Assembly: GCA_017592665.1 (NCBI GenBank)
Contig: JAGFNW010000017.1
Coordinates: forward strand, 1 to 64,000
Length of the DNA: 64,000 bases
Reading direction: 5' to 3'
From: Streptosporangiaceae bacterium NEAU-GS5
GTDB taxonomy: Bacteria > Actinomycetota > Actinomycetes > Streptosporangiales > Streptosporangiaceae
Shown one piece after another: positions 26,815 to 35,778 of the stretch (position 1 is the first letter of the stretch; each line of letters begins with the position of its first letter). The position numbers were made by a program, and so were the translations under genes. The notes beneath the pieces are model-generated. The model was not told the origin of the DNA. It saw only the letters and a list, made by a program, of their open reading frames with translations, and ran no database searches.

Positions 26815-27968
26815 CGACACCAATCGGGGTTGGGCTCGTCGGACACGAGTTCATGGGACGTGCTCATTCGCACGCCTGGCGGTCGGTGGGGGCGGTCTTC
26901 GGGCCGGCCCTCACCCCGGTCATGGCGGTTCTGGCCGGCCGCACGCCTGACCGGGCCGCCGCGGCGGCGGCCCGGCTGGGCTGGGCGTCGTCCACCGGCG
27001 ACTGGCGCGACCTGCTCGACCGCGACGACGTCCAGATCGTCGACGTGTGCACGCCCGGCGACTCGCACGCCGAGATCGCGATCGCCGCGCTCGAGGCGGG
27101 CAAGCACGTCCTCTGCGAGAAGCCGCTGGCCAACACGCTCGCCGAGGCCGAGGCGATGGCCGCCGCCGCGCGCAAGGCAGCGGCGGCCGGGGTGCGCAGC
27201 ATGGTCGCCTTCAACTACCGGCGGGTCCCGGCCGTGGCGCTGGCCCGCCGGCTGGTGGCCGAGGGCGCGCTCGGCGAGATCCGCCACGTGCGCGCCCAAT
27301 ATCTGCAGGATTGGATCGTCGACCCGCAGTTCCCCCTGGTCTGGCGGCTGCAGAAGGACAAGGCCGGGTCGGGCGCGCTGGGCGACATCGGCTCGCACGC
27401 CGTCGACACGGCCCAATATGTGACCGGCCAGCGGCTCATCGGGGTGTCGGCGCTGACCGAGACCTTCATCAAGGAGCGCCCGATCGCGGCCGGGTCCACG
27501 GGCCTGACCGCCTCCGGGACGTCGGAGACCGGCGCCGTCACGGTCGACGACGCCGCCCTGTTCATCGGACGGCTGTCCGGCGGCGGCCTGGCCTCGTTCG
27601 AGGCGACCAGGTTCGCGCTCGGCCGCAAGAACGCGCTGCGCCTTGAGATCAACGGCTCGGCCGGCAGCCTCGCCTTCGATTTCGAGGCCATGAACGAGCT
27701 CTGGGTGGACGAGGGCGGCACCGGCTTCCGCCGGATCCTCGTGACCGAGCCCGACCATCCGTACACCGGCGCGTGGTGGCCGCCCGGGCACGGCCTCGGA
27801 TACGACCACGCGTTCACCAACGAGATCGCCGACTTCCTCGACGCGGTCGCGACCGGCGCCGATCCCGCGCCGTCGTTCGAGGACGGCCTCCGCGTGCAGC
27901 GGGTGCTGGCGGCCGTGGAGCGGAGCGCGGCCGGGCAGAGCGCGTACACCACAGTGGAGGAGTCATGA
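26811..27968 (+). CDS. Gfo/Idh/MocA-family oxidoreductase
   Basis: A 385-aa NAD(P)-dependent sugar or polyol dehydrogenase. N-terminal Rossmann domain ([17 protein letters not shown], then [29 protein letters not shown] with the catalytic EKP Lys) and a C-terminal alpha/beta domain with [18 protein letters not shown]. It likely oxidises a ring hydroxyl of the imported compound. It overlaps its neighbours by 4 bases on both sides. Confidence 0.9.
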   Translation: MTTPIGVGLVGHEFMGRAHSHAWRSVGAVFGPALTPVMAVLAGRTPDRAAAAAARLGWASSTGDWRDLLDRDDVQIVDVCTPGDSHAEIAIAALEAGKHVLCEKPLANTLAEAEAMAAAARKAAAAGVRSMVAFNYRRVPAVALARRLVAEGALGEIRHVRAQYLQDWIVDPQFPLVWRLQKDKAGSGALGDIGSHAVDTAQYVTGQRLIGVSALTETFIKERPIAAGSTGLTASGTSETGAVTVDDAALFIGRLSGGGLASFEATRFALGRKNALRLEINGSAGSLAFDFEAMNELWVDEGGTGFRRILVTEPDHPYTGAWWPPGHGLGYDHAFTNEIADFLDAVATGADPAPSFEDGLRVQRVLAAVERSAAGQSAYTTVEES

Positions 27969-28966
27969 CGAGACCCGTCACCCTGTTCACCGGCCAGTGG
28001 GCCGACCTGCCCTTCGAAGAGGTGTGCCGGCTGGCCGCCGAGTGGGGCTACGACGGCCTGGAGATCGCCTGCTGGGGCGATCACTTCGAGGTCGACAAGG
28101 CGCTCGCCGACTCCACGTACGTGGCCAGGAAGCGGGAGACCCTGGAGAAGTACGACCTCGGGGTGTGGGCCATCTCCAACCACCTGGTGGGGCAGGCCGT
28201 GTGCGACCCCATCGACGCCCGGCACAAGGCCATCCTCCCGGCCCGGCTGTGGGACGCCGATCCGGAGACCGTACGGCGCAACGCGGCCGAGGAGATGAAG
28301 GACACGGCTCGCGCGGCCGCCCTGCTCGGGGTGAACGTCGTGATCGGGTTCACCGGGTCGTCGATCTGGCACACGGTGGCCATGTTCCCGCCCGTCGCCG
28401 CCGAGACGATCGACGCCGGATACCAGGATTTCGCCGACCGGTGGCATCCGATCCTCGACGTGTTCGACGAGGTCGGCGTCCGGTTCGCGCACGAGGTCCA
28501 CCCCAGCGAGATCGCCTACGACTACCACACGACGGTCCGCGCGCTCGACGCGGTCGGGCGCCGACCGGCCTTCGGGCTGAACTGGGACCCCTCGCACATG
28601 GTGTGGCAGGATCTCGACCCGGCCGGCTTCATCCTCGACTTCGCCGACCGGATCTACCATGTGGACTGCAAGGACGCCAAGGTCCGCACGGGCGACGGGC
28701 GGCGCGGCCGGCTCGCCTCCCACCTCGCCTGGGCCGACCCGCGGCGCGGCTGGGACTTCGTGTCGACCGGCCACGGCGACGTGCCCTGGGAGGACTGCTT
28801 CCGCGCGCTCAACCACATCGGCTACGACGGGCCCATTTCGATCGAGTGGGAGGACGCCGGCATGGACCGCCTGCACGGCGCCCCCGAGGCGCTGGCGTTC
28901 ATCCGCGGGCTGAACGCCATCACCCCGCCCGCCGCGGCCTTCGACGCGGCGTTCTCGTCGTCGTGA
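27965..28966 (+). CDS. Sugar phosphate isomerase/epimerase-family TIM barrel
   Basis: A 333-aa AP_endonuc_2/xylose-isomerase-like TIM-barrel. Metal-ligand segments are visible: [32 protein letters not shown] and [11 protein letters not shown]. Proteins of this type isomerise or epimerise the keto sugars made by Gfo/Idh/MocA enzymes. It is the last gene of the ROK operon and converges on the ABC exporter gene with a 14-base gap. Confidence 0.88.
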   Translation: MTRPVTLFTGQWADLPFEEVCRLAAEWGYDGLEIACWGDHFEVDKALADSTYVARKRETLEKYDLGVWAISNHLVGQAVCDPIDARHKAILPARLWDADPETVRRNAAEEMKDTARAAALLGVNVVIGFTGSSIWHTVAMFPPVAAETIDAGYQDFADRWHPILDVFDEVGVRFAHEVHPSEIAYDYHTTVRALDAVGRRPAFGLNWDPSHMVWQDLDPAGFILDFADRIYHVDCKDAKVRTGDGRRGRLASHLAWADPRRGWDFVSTGHGDVPWEDCFRALNHIGYDGPISIEWEDAGMDRLHGAPEALAFIRGLNAITPPAAAFDAAFSSS

Positions 28967-28980
28967 CGCCGCGGCGGGAT

Positions 28981-30819
28981 TCAGTGCTGTAGCAGGGTCT
29001 CGTCCTCGACCAGGAAGCCGCCTGACTGGTGGTGCCACAGGCGGGCGTACGTGCCGTGGGCCTCGAGCAACTCGCCATGAGTGCCCTTCTCCACGACCCG
29101 GCCCTGGTCGAGGACGACCAGCTGGTCCATGCGGACCACGGTGCTCAGCCGGTGGGCGACGACCACGGCGGTCCGGTCCTCCATCAGCCGCCACAGCGCC
29201 TCCTGGACGAGGATCTCGCTTTCCGAGTCCAGGGCGCTGGTCGCCTCGTCCAGCAGCAGGATCGGGGCGTCGCGGAGGATGGCCCGGGCCAGCGCCACCC
29301 GCTGCCGCTGACCGCCGGAGAGCTTGACGCCGCGCTCGCCGACCAGCGTGTCGAAGCCCTTCGGCAGGTCGTCGGCGAACTCGGTGACGTGCGCCGCCTC
29401 GGCGGCCCGCATGATCTCGGCCTCGGTGGCCTCCGGCCGGGCGAAGGCGATGTTGGCGCGCAGCGTCCGGTGGAACATGGCCGGGTCCTGCGGCACGTAC
29501 GCGATCATGCCGCGCAGGTCGGCCTGGCGCATCCGGCTGATGTCCTGGCCGCCGATCAGGATCCGGCCGCCGTCGATGTCCATCAGGCGGAGCAGCAGCC
29601 GGGTGAACGTGGTCTTGCCACCGCCGGACCGGCCCACCAGCCCGATCTTCGTGCCGGACGGGATGTCGAGGTCGAGGCCGTCGAACAGGAGCGGGTTGCC
29701 GCCGTGCGCGAAGGCCACCCGCTCGAAGCGGACGCCGGCGTCGCGGACGCGGAGCGGCTGCGGGTCGGCCGGATCCGCCACGGCGGGCGGCTCCAGCAGC
29801 AGCTCGGTGAACTGGGCCGCCTCGGTGAGCACGCTCTCCATGCGACGGTAGATCTGGTTGAACTCGAACATGATGCTGGTCGTGTTCGAGTAGTAGGTGA
29901 AGGTGACCACGATCGCCTCGATCCCGAGACCGCCGCGCAGCGCCACCGCGAACAGCAGGCCGAGCGCGCCCGTCAGGATCGACATCGGGGCGACGATGGT
30001 GTCCACCCGAAGGTTGCCGTAGTCCCAGGAGCGCAGCGAAAGGGTGCGCTGCTCGGCCAGCCGGGCCCGGTGCTCGGTGGCCTCGCGGCGCTCGGCCGCG
30101 AACGCCCGCACCGAGTCCATGTTGGCCAGCACGTCGGCGACGTGGCCCGACACCCGGACCTTGGCCTCCTCGCGGAGGTCGACCAGCGCCTGGCGGCGCC
30201 GGATGAGCGGGATGACGAACAGCGCCGTCAGGAAGATCAGGCCGACGAGCACCAGGACCAGCAGCGGGTGGTACTGCCAGAGCACCACCGAGGCGAAGAT
30301 CAGGGGCACCAGCTTGGCGACGATCGAGAAGGCCAGCGTGTCGGCGAACTCCTCGAACCCGGAGGAGAAGTTCAGCACCCGTTTGGTCAGCGACCCGGCG
30401 AAGTTGTCGTGGAAGAACGCGGCGTCCTTGGCCAGCAGCTCGTCCATGCCCACCACGCCGAGGTGCTCGATGCCGCGGGCGTCGGTGCGGTTGAGGCAGT
30501 GCAGGCCGGCCCGCCAGAACACCTCGCCGAGCAGCATCAGCCCGGCGAAGGTCAGCACGTACGGCACGAGGTCGGACAGCGCGCCCTCGCCGACGCGCGA
30601 CAGGTGCCCGACCAGCCCGGCCACCGCGAGCGGCGCCAGCAGGAAGAGGCAGATGTTGCCGAGCGCCGGCAACAGCAATCCGGGGGCGGCCACACGCCGC
30701 ATACGCAGCAGTTCGCCGCTGTAGTAGCGAAGGGCCAGCAGCATCGCGGGCCTGCGGACGGAGGATGCGCGCACCGACGCCTGGAGCCCGGATTCCTCCG
30801 CTGATCCCACCGCAGTCAT
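28981..30819 (-). CDS. ABC exporter, fused membrane and ATPase half-transporter
   Basis: A 612-aa half-transporter of the MsbA/multidrug type that would act as a dimer. Residues about 25-330 contain six membrane segments. The ATPase at about 370-600 has Walker A GRSGGGKTT, YVPQDPAMF, LSGGQRQRVALARAIL and LLLDEATSALD. ATG 30819 follows GGGAGGG. It is divergent from the SDR-to-formamidase operon and shares its 192-base control region, so it is a candidate exporter or self-resistance pump for that pathway's product. Confidence 0.9.
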   Translation of the reverse strand: MTAVGSAEESGLQASVRASSVRRPAMLLALRYYSGELLRMRRVAAPGLLLPALGNICLFLLAPLAVAGLVGHLSRVGEGALSDLVPYVLTFAGLMLLGEVFWRAGLHCLNRTDARGIEHLGVVGMDELLAKDAAFFHDNFAGSLTKRVLNFSSGFEEFADTLAFSIVAKLVPLIFASVVLWQYHPLLVLVLVGLIFLTALFVIPLIRRRQALVDLREEAKVRVSGHVADVLANMDSVRAFAAERREATEHRARLAEQRTLSLRSWDYGNLRVDTIVAPMSILTGALGLLFAVALRGGLGIEAIVVTFTYYSNTTSIMFEFNQIYRRMESVLTEAAQFTELLLEPPAVADPADPQPLRVRDAGVRFERVAFAHGGNPLLFDGLDLDIPSGTKIGLVGRSGGGKTTFTRLLLRLMDIDGGRILIGGQDISRMRQADLRGMIAYVPQDPAMFHRTLRANIAFARPEATEAEIMRAAEAAHVTEFADDLPKGFDTLVGERGVKLSGGQRQRVALARAILRDAPILLLDEATSALDSESEILVQEALWRLMEDRTAVVVAHRLSTVVRMDQLVVLDQGRVVEKGTHGELLEAHGTYARLWHHQSGGFLVEDETLLQH

Positions 30820-30906
30820 CGTGCCCTCCCCTGTCGGCCCCACCCGCCTTGGCAATGGTGCCTTCGGCGCGCGGCGAGAGCGAACGATTTTCCGCGTGGT
30901 GGATCT

Positions 30907-30925
30907 CCGCATAGTCCGAATGCGG
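30907..30925. promoter_or_regulatory. Inverted repeat in the divergent exporter/SDR promoter region
   Basis: CCGCAT-N7-ATGCGG is a perfect inverted repeat about 87 bases before each of the two divergent starts (30819 and 31012), well placed for a common regulator. No regulator gene is adjacent. Confidence 0.5.
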
Positions 30926-31011
30926 TTGAACGCGCCTTGCTGGTCGTATGCGCCATCTCATGTACTGCTGTCGGCTGATGGGAGCCCCACGAGGAGAGGC
31001 AAATCGGGCCG

Positions 31012-31797
31012 ATGCGCAACATTCTCGTTACCGGTGGCTCGCGCGGAATCGGGCGCGCCATCGTTTCCCGATTCGCGCGAGCGGGCGACACCGTCTGGTT
31101 CACCTACCACCGAGGGGCGGCCGAGGCGCGGGAGCTCATCGGCGAACTGGCCGGCTGCCCGCGGCCGCGGGCCTTCCCGTTCGCGCAGGGCGACTGGGAC
31201 AGCCACACCGCGCTGATGGAACGCCTGCCGGGCCCGGTCGACGTGCTGGTGAACAACGCGGCCGTCGGCTCGCGCACGGTCGAGATGTATTCGGGGCCCG
31301 AGGCGTACCAGCGGGACCTCGCCATGCTGCGGATCAACGCGCTCGGGCCGCTCTGGCTGATCCAGGCGGTCGCGGCCGGCATGGAGCGGCGCGGCGGCGG
31401 CAAGATCGTCAACATCTGCAGCGTCGGCGGCGGCATCACCCAGTTCGCGGGGTTCGCCCATTCCGACGGCATGAGCAAGGCGGCCCTGGCCCACCTGACC
31501 CGGCAGCTGGCCGCCGAGTGGGCGCACAGCCCGATCGACGTCTTCGCGCTCTGCCCGGGCGCCACCGACACGCCCATGTTCCACGCCAGCACGCTGGACG
31601 GGCTCGGCCCCGGAGAGCGGGCCGCGGTCGAGGCCGCCCTGCCCGGCGGCCGGCTGCTGTCGCCCGGCGAGCTCGCGGAGATCGTGTTCTGGCTGGCCGG
31701 CCCGCATTCCGCGGCCATGCACGGGGCCGTCATCGACGCCTCGCTCGGCCTCGGCTCGGCGCCCGGGCTGCTCAGCCGCAAGGCGGAGGTGTCATGA
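31012..31797 (+). CDS. Short-chain dehydrogenase/reductase-like protein lacking the catalytic tyrosine
   Basis: A 261-aa classical-SDR fold: cofactor motif TGGSRGIG, LVNNAAVG and the Ser strand IVNICSVGGG. The YxxxK motif reads DGMSK, with Asp in place of the catalytic Tyr while the Lys remains. It may therefore not be a standard oxidoreductase and could act as an isomerase, dehydratase or binding protein. It opens a five-gene operon in which every junction overlaps. Confidence 0.85.
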   Translation: MRNILVTGGSRGIGRAIVSRFARAGDTVWFTYHRGAAEARELIGELAGCPRPRAFPFAQGDWDSHTALMERLPGPVDVLVNNAAVGSRTVEMYSGPEAYQRDLAMLRINALGPLWLIQAVAAGMERRGGGKIVNICSVGGGITQFAGFAHSDGMSKAALAHLTRQLAAEWAHSPIDVFALCPGATDTPMFHASTLDGLGPGERAAVEAALPGGRLLSPGELAEIVFWLAGPHSAAMHGAVIDASLGLGSAPGLLSRKAEVS

Positions 31798-33002
31798 CGT
31801 CCGCGACCGCGCGGCGGCTGACGGCCGGCGCTCCGGCCATCGCGGAGGCCCACTTCCGCGCCGAGGCCGATCCGTACGATCCCGAGCGCAATCCGGACGG
31901 CTACCTCAACCTGGGCACGGCGGAGAACCGGCTGGTCTGGGATCTGCTGGCGCCGCGCCTTGCCGCCTGCCCGCCGCTGACCGGCGACGCCGCCCGCTAC
32001 GGCCCGCTCTACGGAACGCCCGAGTTCCGGCGGCGCGTCGCGGCCTTTCTCGGCCCGCATGTCGATCCCGGCGACCTGGTCGTCGTCTCCGGCGCCACGG
32101 CGGCGCTGGACGTCGTCGCCACGGCGCTCTGCGACCCCGGCGAGGTCATCGTGACGCCGGCGCCCTACTACGGGGCGTTCGACGTCGATCTGGCCGGGCG
32201 ATCGGGGGCGCGGCTGCGGCCGGCGGCCGGCGGCGCGTTCGAGATCGACCCGGCCGCCGTGGCGTGCGCGATCACCGAGGCCCGCCGCGACGGGCTCGTG
32301 GTGCGGGCGATCGCCATTTCCTCGCCGCACAACCCGCTCGGCGTGGTGCACCCGCGCCAGCTGCTCCGCGAGCTCGCCCAGGTCGCCGCGGAGCTTGACG
32401 TGGACGTCATCAGCGACGAGATCTACGCGAACTGCGTGTTCGGTCGCACGCCGTTCACGCCGATGGCGGGCCTGCCCGGTTCGCCGCTGCCGGCCCATCG
32501 CGTGCACACCGTATGGGGATTCGCCAAGGACTTCGGGCTGCCCGGCTTCAAGGCCGGCGTCCTTCACACCACCGACCCCGCGGTGCGGGCCGCGGCGCGC
32601 GAGCTCGCCTACTTCGCGCCGCTGTCCACGCAGACCCAATCCACCCTGGGCGAGTTGCTGGGCGACGCCGCCTGGATCGCCGCGTTCCTCGCCGAGAGCG
32701 CCGACCGGCTCGGGCGCTCGTACGCCGCGGCGGCCGCCCTGCTCGACGCCCACGCCATCGAGTACGTCCCCGCCGAGGCGGGATTCTCGATATTCGCGCG
32801 CCTGAGCGACGCCGAGTGCCCGGACGAGGAACTGCGGCTCTGGCGGGAGCTGCTGGAACGCCTGCGGGTGAGCATTTTGCCGGGGCGGCTGTTCCACTGC
32901 CCGCGGCCCGGCTGGTTCCGCGTCTGCCACAGCGTGCCCGCGGCCACCGTGAGGACGGCGCTCACCCGGGTCGGCGCGCACCTCGCGAGGGCGGCCCGGT
33001 GA
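31794..33002 (+). CDS. PLP-dependent aminotransferase, ACC-synthase-like (class I/II)
   Basis: A 402-aa fold-type I PLP enzyme. The N-terminal GYLNLGTAENRL is close to the signature of 1-aminocyclopropane-1-carboxylate synthases. The expected PLP contacts follow: SGATAALD, SSPHNPLG, DEIYANCVF and WGFAKDFGLPGFK with the Schiff-base Lys in AKD. In this operon it could transaminate kynurenine (giving kynurenate after ring closure) or catalyse an ACC-synthase-type elimination. It overlaps both neighbours by 4 bases. Confidence 0.87.
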   Translation: MTSATARRLTAGAPAIAEAHFRAEADPYDPERNPDGYLNLGTAENRLVWDLLAPRLAACPPLTGDAARYGPLYGTPEFRRRVAAFLGPHVDPGDLVVVSGATAALDVVATALCDPGEVIVTPAPYYGAFDVDLAGRSGARLRPAAGGAFEIDPAAVACAITEARRDGLVVRAIAISSPHNPLGVVHPRQLLRELAQVAAELDVDVISDEIYANCVFGRTPFTPMAGLPGSPLPAHRVHTVWGFAKDFGLPGFKAGVLHTTDPAVRAAARELAYFAPLSTQTQSTLGELLGDAAWIAAFLAESADRLGRSYAAAAALLDAHAIEYVPAEAGFSIFARLSDAECPDEELRLWRELLERLRVSILPGRLFHCPRPGWFRVCHSVPAATVRTALTRVGAHLARAAR

Positions 33003-33931
33003 GCGGGGCGTTCGGCCGCTGGTACGAGCAGGCCGGGGTCCGGTCGGGGCCGCGGCGGATCTTCGTGGACGACCGGGCCGAGGGCACGGTCTTCTTCCCC
33101 CGGCGGCTGGTGCCGCATCTGGCGCACGAGGCGGTCCGCGACCTCGGCGACGACGTCCACGAGGCGCTGACGCTGCGCCACCTCTACCAGTTCCTGCATT
33201 CCACGACCCACGTCGAGACCCGGGTCGTCAACCAGGGCGCGGAGCGCATCGCCAACGGCCGCAGCGGCGTCGAGGTCAGCGTGGCCGAGCGGCTGGACGC
33301 GTTCAAGGTGTACGCGGACGAGGGCTACCACGCGCTCTACAGCCTCGACCTCGCCGCCCAGGTCGCCGCCGCGACCGGGGTGGCGGTCCCCGACTGGGAC
33401 TACGGAACCTTCGTCGACCGGCTCGCGCGCACCGCGGCGGACGCGCTGCCCGATGCCCCCGTGCTGGCCCAGCTGCTCCAGGTCGTCGTCTTCGAGACCC
33501 TCGTCACCGCGGTCCTGAACGAGCTTCCTGCCGATCCATCGGTGGTGGGAACCGTACGGGACCTGATCCGGGATCACGCCCGCGACGAGGGCCGCCACCA
33601 CCGGTTCTTCGCCGCGTTCTTCCACCGGCTCTGGCAGGGGCTCGGCGCGGGCGAACGGCGGGCCGTCGCGGGATGCCTGCCGGGCCTGATCCTCGACTGC
33701 CTGCGCGCCGACGTCGCCCCCGTGCGCGCCTCGCTGGCGCTGGCCGGGCTCGGCCGGGACGCGATCGAGGCGGTCGTCGCCGACTGCTACAGCGCGGCCG
33801 GCGATCCCGCGCGAATCCGGCAGATCACCCGCGCTACTGTCGGCATGTGCAGGTCGGCAGGAGTGTTCGCGGTGCCGGGAGCCGCCGACGGCTTCGCGGC
33901 GCGCGGCCTCGACCCGGAGGCCGCCGAGTGA
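32999..33931 (+). CDS. AurF-type di-iron N-oxygenase
   Basis: A 310-aa protein carrying the complete di-iron ligand spacing of the p-aminobenzoate N-oxygenase (AurF) family: E73-X34-E108-X2-H111 and E166-X26-H193-X3-E197-X2-H200. AurF and CmlI oxidise aryl amines to hydroxylamine, nitroso and nitro groups with oxygen. Here the arylamine of kynurenine, made by the next two genes, is the obvious candidate substrate. GTG start overlaps the aminotransferase stop; a GTGA overlap follows. Confidence 0.88.
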   Translation: MSGAFGRWYEQAGVRSGPRRIFVDDRAEGTVFFPRRLVPHLAHEAVRDLGDDVHEALTLRHLYQFLHSTTHVETRVVNQGAERIANGRSGVEVSVAERLDAFKVYADEGYHALYSLDLAAQVAAATGVAVPDWDYGTFVDRLARTAADALPDAPVLAQLLQVVVFETLVTAVLNELPADPSVVGTVRDLIRDHARDEGRHHRFFAAFFHRLWQGLGAGERRAVAGCLPGLILDCLRADVAPVRASLALAGLGRDAIEAVVADCYSAAGDPARIRQITRATVGMCRSAGVFAVPGAADGFAARGLDPEAAE

Positions 33932-34644
33932 GCGCCGGAAGCCATCAGAGCTACCAGAGCTACCTGCGGCTGCCTCAGCTGCTGGCCCAGCAGGTGCCGC
34001 TGAGCCGCCCGGCCGTCCACGGCGAGCTGCTGTTCATCGTCGTGCACCAGACGCACGAGCTGTGGTTCAAGTCGCTGCTGCACGATCTCGCGGCGATCCG
34101 CGACGCGCTGCTCGACGGACGGCCGTGGCCGGCCCGCGATCTCTTCTGGCGCGTGCACCGGGTGACCGAGCTGCTGATCGAGCAGGTCACGATCCTGGAG
34201 AGCCTGCCGCACCGGGAGTTCCTCCTGCTCCGCGACGCGCTCGGCCAGGCCAGCGGCCTCCAGTCGGCCCAGTTCCGCGAGCTGGAGACGCTCAGCGGCG
34301 GGCGGCGCGCGGGGGCCGGGCCGAGCGTCTGGGACGCCTACCTCGCCCTGGTCGGCGCACGGGGGCTGCCGGTCGACGGACGGCTGCCCGACTCCCTCGA
34401 CGAGATCGAGGCCTCCCCCGACGTCTTCCCCGACCTGTGCGGCCTGGCCCAGGATCTGCGCCGGCACGACGAGCTCTGGATCACCTGGCGGCAGCGGCAC
34501 CTGCTGATGGCCGAAGGCTTCATCGGCGCCGTGCCGGGCACCGGTGGCACCGGCGGCACGGCCTTCCTCGCCTCCCGGGCCGCCCACCGCTACTACCCGC
34601 TGCTCTGGCGCACGCCGTCCTGCCTGGCCGCCGCCCATGAGTGA
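33928..34644 (+). CDS. Tryptophan 2,3-dioxygenase
   Basis: A 238-aa haem dioxygenase that opens the indole ring of L-tryptophan to N-formylkynurenine. Active-site elements align with Xanthomonas TDO: F36 and H40 in LFIVVHQTHELW, SGLQSAQFRELE with the carboxylate-binding Arg, haem-ligand His in WRQRHLLMAEGFIG, and GTGGTGG. It is somewhat shorter than the common 260-280 aa. Its place in a biosynthetic-style operon with no kynureninase suggests supply of kynurenine for a product rather than tryptophan breakdown. Confidence 0.93.
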   Translation: MSAGSHQSYQSYLRLPQLLAQQVPLSRPAVHGELLFIVVHQTHELWFKSLLHDLAAIRDALLDGRPWPARDLFWRVHRVTELLIEQVTILESLPHREFLLLRDALGQASGLQSAQFRELETLSGGRRAGAGPSVWDAYLALVGARGLPVDGRLPDSLDEIEASPDVFPDLCGLAQDLRRHDELWITWRQRHLLMAEGFIGAVPGTGGTGGTAFLASRAAHRYYPLLWRTPSCLAAAHE

Positions 34645-35389
34645 CATCCTGAGCCGCCCCGGGCCGCCGCCCGATCGGACCATCCCGTACGGCCCGCACG
34701 CCGACCAGGTCATCGACCTGTGGCTGCCGCCGGCGACGAGCCGGGGCTGGGTCGCCTACCTGCACGGCGGGTTCTGGCGTCCGGAATACGACCGCTCTCA
34801 TGCCCGCCCGCTCGCGGCCGCCCTCGCCGCGACCGGGCTCACGGTCGCGCTGCCCGAATACCGCCGCACGGGCTGGCCCGAGATCTTCGACGACGTGCAC
34901 CACGCCATGAACGCCTTCACGGCGCTGGCCGAAGGTCCCACGCTCTGGTCAGGGCACTCGGCTGGCGGGCATCTGGCGCTCTGGGCGGCGGCACGCCACC
35001 GGCTCCCGCGCGCGTCCGCCTGGTTCCACCCGTCGCCGCGGGCGCCTGTCGTCGCGCTCGCGGGGTGCTGCTCGCTCGAACGCTGCGCGGCCTGGCATCT
35101 CGGCGCCGACGCGGCCGTGGCCCTGCTCGGCGGGATCCCCGCCGACGTGCCGGAACGCTACGCGCTGGCCGACCCCGGCGCCCTGCTCCCCCTCGGCGTC
35201 CCGATCACCCTGGTTCACGGGACCGACGACGACCGCGTCCCGGTCGCCATGAGCCGCGAGTTCGGGGCCGACGCGACCGCCCGCGGCGACGCGGTCCGTC
35301 TGGTCGAGATCACCGGGGCCGATCACTTCGACCTCATCGACCCCCTTTCCCCCGCCTGGCCCCAGGTGGCCGCCGCCCTCACCCCCTGA
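34637..35389 (+). CDS. Alpha/beta-hydrolase kynurenine formamidase
   Basis: A 250-aa alpha/beta hydrolase that should deformylate N-formylkynurenine to L-kynurenine. YLHGGFWRPEYDR provides the oxyanion hole, GHSAGGHLA the nucleophile Ser, HGTDDDRVP the acid and ADHFDLIDP the His. It overlaps the dioxygenase gene by 8 bases, the usual TDO-formamidase pairing. Last large gene of the operon. Confidence 0.88.
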   Translation: MSDILSRPGPPPDRTIPYGPHADQVIDLWLPPATSRGWVAYLHGGFWRPEYDRSHARPLAAALAATGLTVALPEYRRTGWPEIFDDVHHAMNAFTALAEGPTLWSGHSAGGHLALWAAARHRLPRASAWFHPSPRAPVVALAGCCSLERCAAWHLGADAAVALLGGIPADVPERYALADPGALLPLGVPITLVHGTDDDRVPVAMSREFGADATARGDAVRLVEITGADHFDLIDPLSPAWPQVAAALTP

Positions 35390-35458
35390 GGGACGGGGAA
35401 CCGCGGCGTGGGGGCCGTGCGTTCGGGTCTATGTGTAGTGAATCCCCTAATGAAAATC

Positions 35459-35490
35459 CTATGGCGAACGCCCCATAGTGGTGCCCATAG
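35459..35490. promoter_or_regulatory. CTATGG/CCATAG repeats upstream of the small peptide gene
   Basis: CTATGG (35459-35464) and CCATAG (35473-35478) form an inverted repeat with an 8-base spacer, and a second CCATAG follows 12 bases on (35485-35490). The region is AT-richer than its surroundings and lies 24-55 bases before the ATG at 35514, so it may be an operator or promoter. Confidence 0.45.
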
Positions 35491-35513
35491 TTGTCCTGGA
35501 AAGGAGGTGATGA

Positions 35514-35666
35514 ATGTCTTATCGATCACTAAAACCCAGCATTTCGCCTGAAGTCGGACCGATCGGATCGGTTAACATCCGGCGGCCCCGTCCTGCGCAA
35601 TGGGAAATGCCGCAGCTGATCCCTTATACCGGCGGCAGGCTGAGCTGCCGGCGTGACACCGAATAA
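35514..35666 (+). CDS. 50-aa peptide with a near-consensus ribosome binding site
   Basis: ATG at 35514 follows AAGGAGGTGATGA, an almost perfect anti-16S match with 6-base spacing, the best ribosome site in the window. The 50-codon frame ends with TAA at 35664-35666. Codons are unlike the neighbours (TCT, TAT, CGA, TCA, CTA, AAA, ATT), suggesting a recent or functionally constrained origin. The peptide has one Trp (QWEMPQ), one Cys near the end (RLSCRRD), several Pro and basic pairs, and no signal peptide or membrane segment. It lies 124 bases after the kynurenine operon and could be a ribosomal peptide precursor, a leader or an independent small protein. I do not recognise its family. Confidence 0.5.
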   Translation: MSYRSLKPSISPEVGPIGSVNIRRPRPAQWEMPQLIPYTGGRLSCRRDTE

Positions 35667-35712
35667 ACGGCGGGAAGATTCACGTGACCGAGCCATCCCA
35701 CACTCCATGTGG

Positions 35713-35755
35713 CGTCCGCGAGGCGGCGCACCCGCGCCCGCCGTTCTCGCGGACG
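35713..35755. terminator. Strong hairpin between convergent genes
   Basis: CGTCCGCGAG (35713-35722) pairs perfectly with CTCGCGGACG (35746-35755), with further GC pairing inside the loop. A smaller stem, GACCGG/CCGGTC (35761-35780), follows. Between the small peptide gene and the convergent sigma-partner gene they probably stop transcription from both sides. Confidence 0.6.
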
Positions 35756-35778
35756 TTCAGGACCGGACAAAGGACCGG

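Noticed and set aside
21939-28966. The ROK sugar operon as part of the NRPS or kynurenine pathway
   Set aside because: Its genes form a standard sugar import and oxidation set with its own regulator; nothing links it to the flanking biosynthetic genes except position.
27215-30961. Very long minus-strand open frame of about 1250 codons
   Set aside because: It is a GC-driven shadow across clear genes on both strands; the low-complexity Arg/Ala/Gly/Pro product has no domain.
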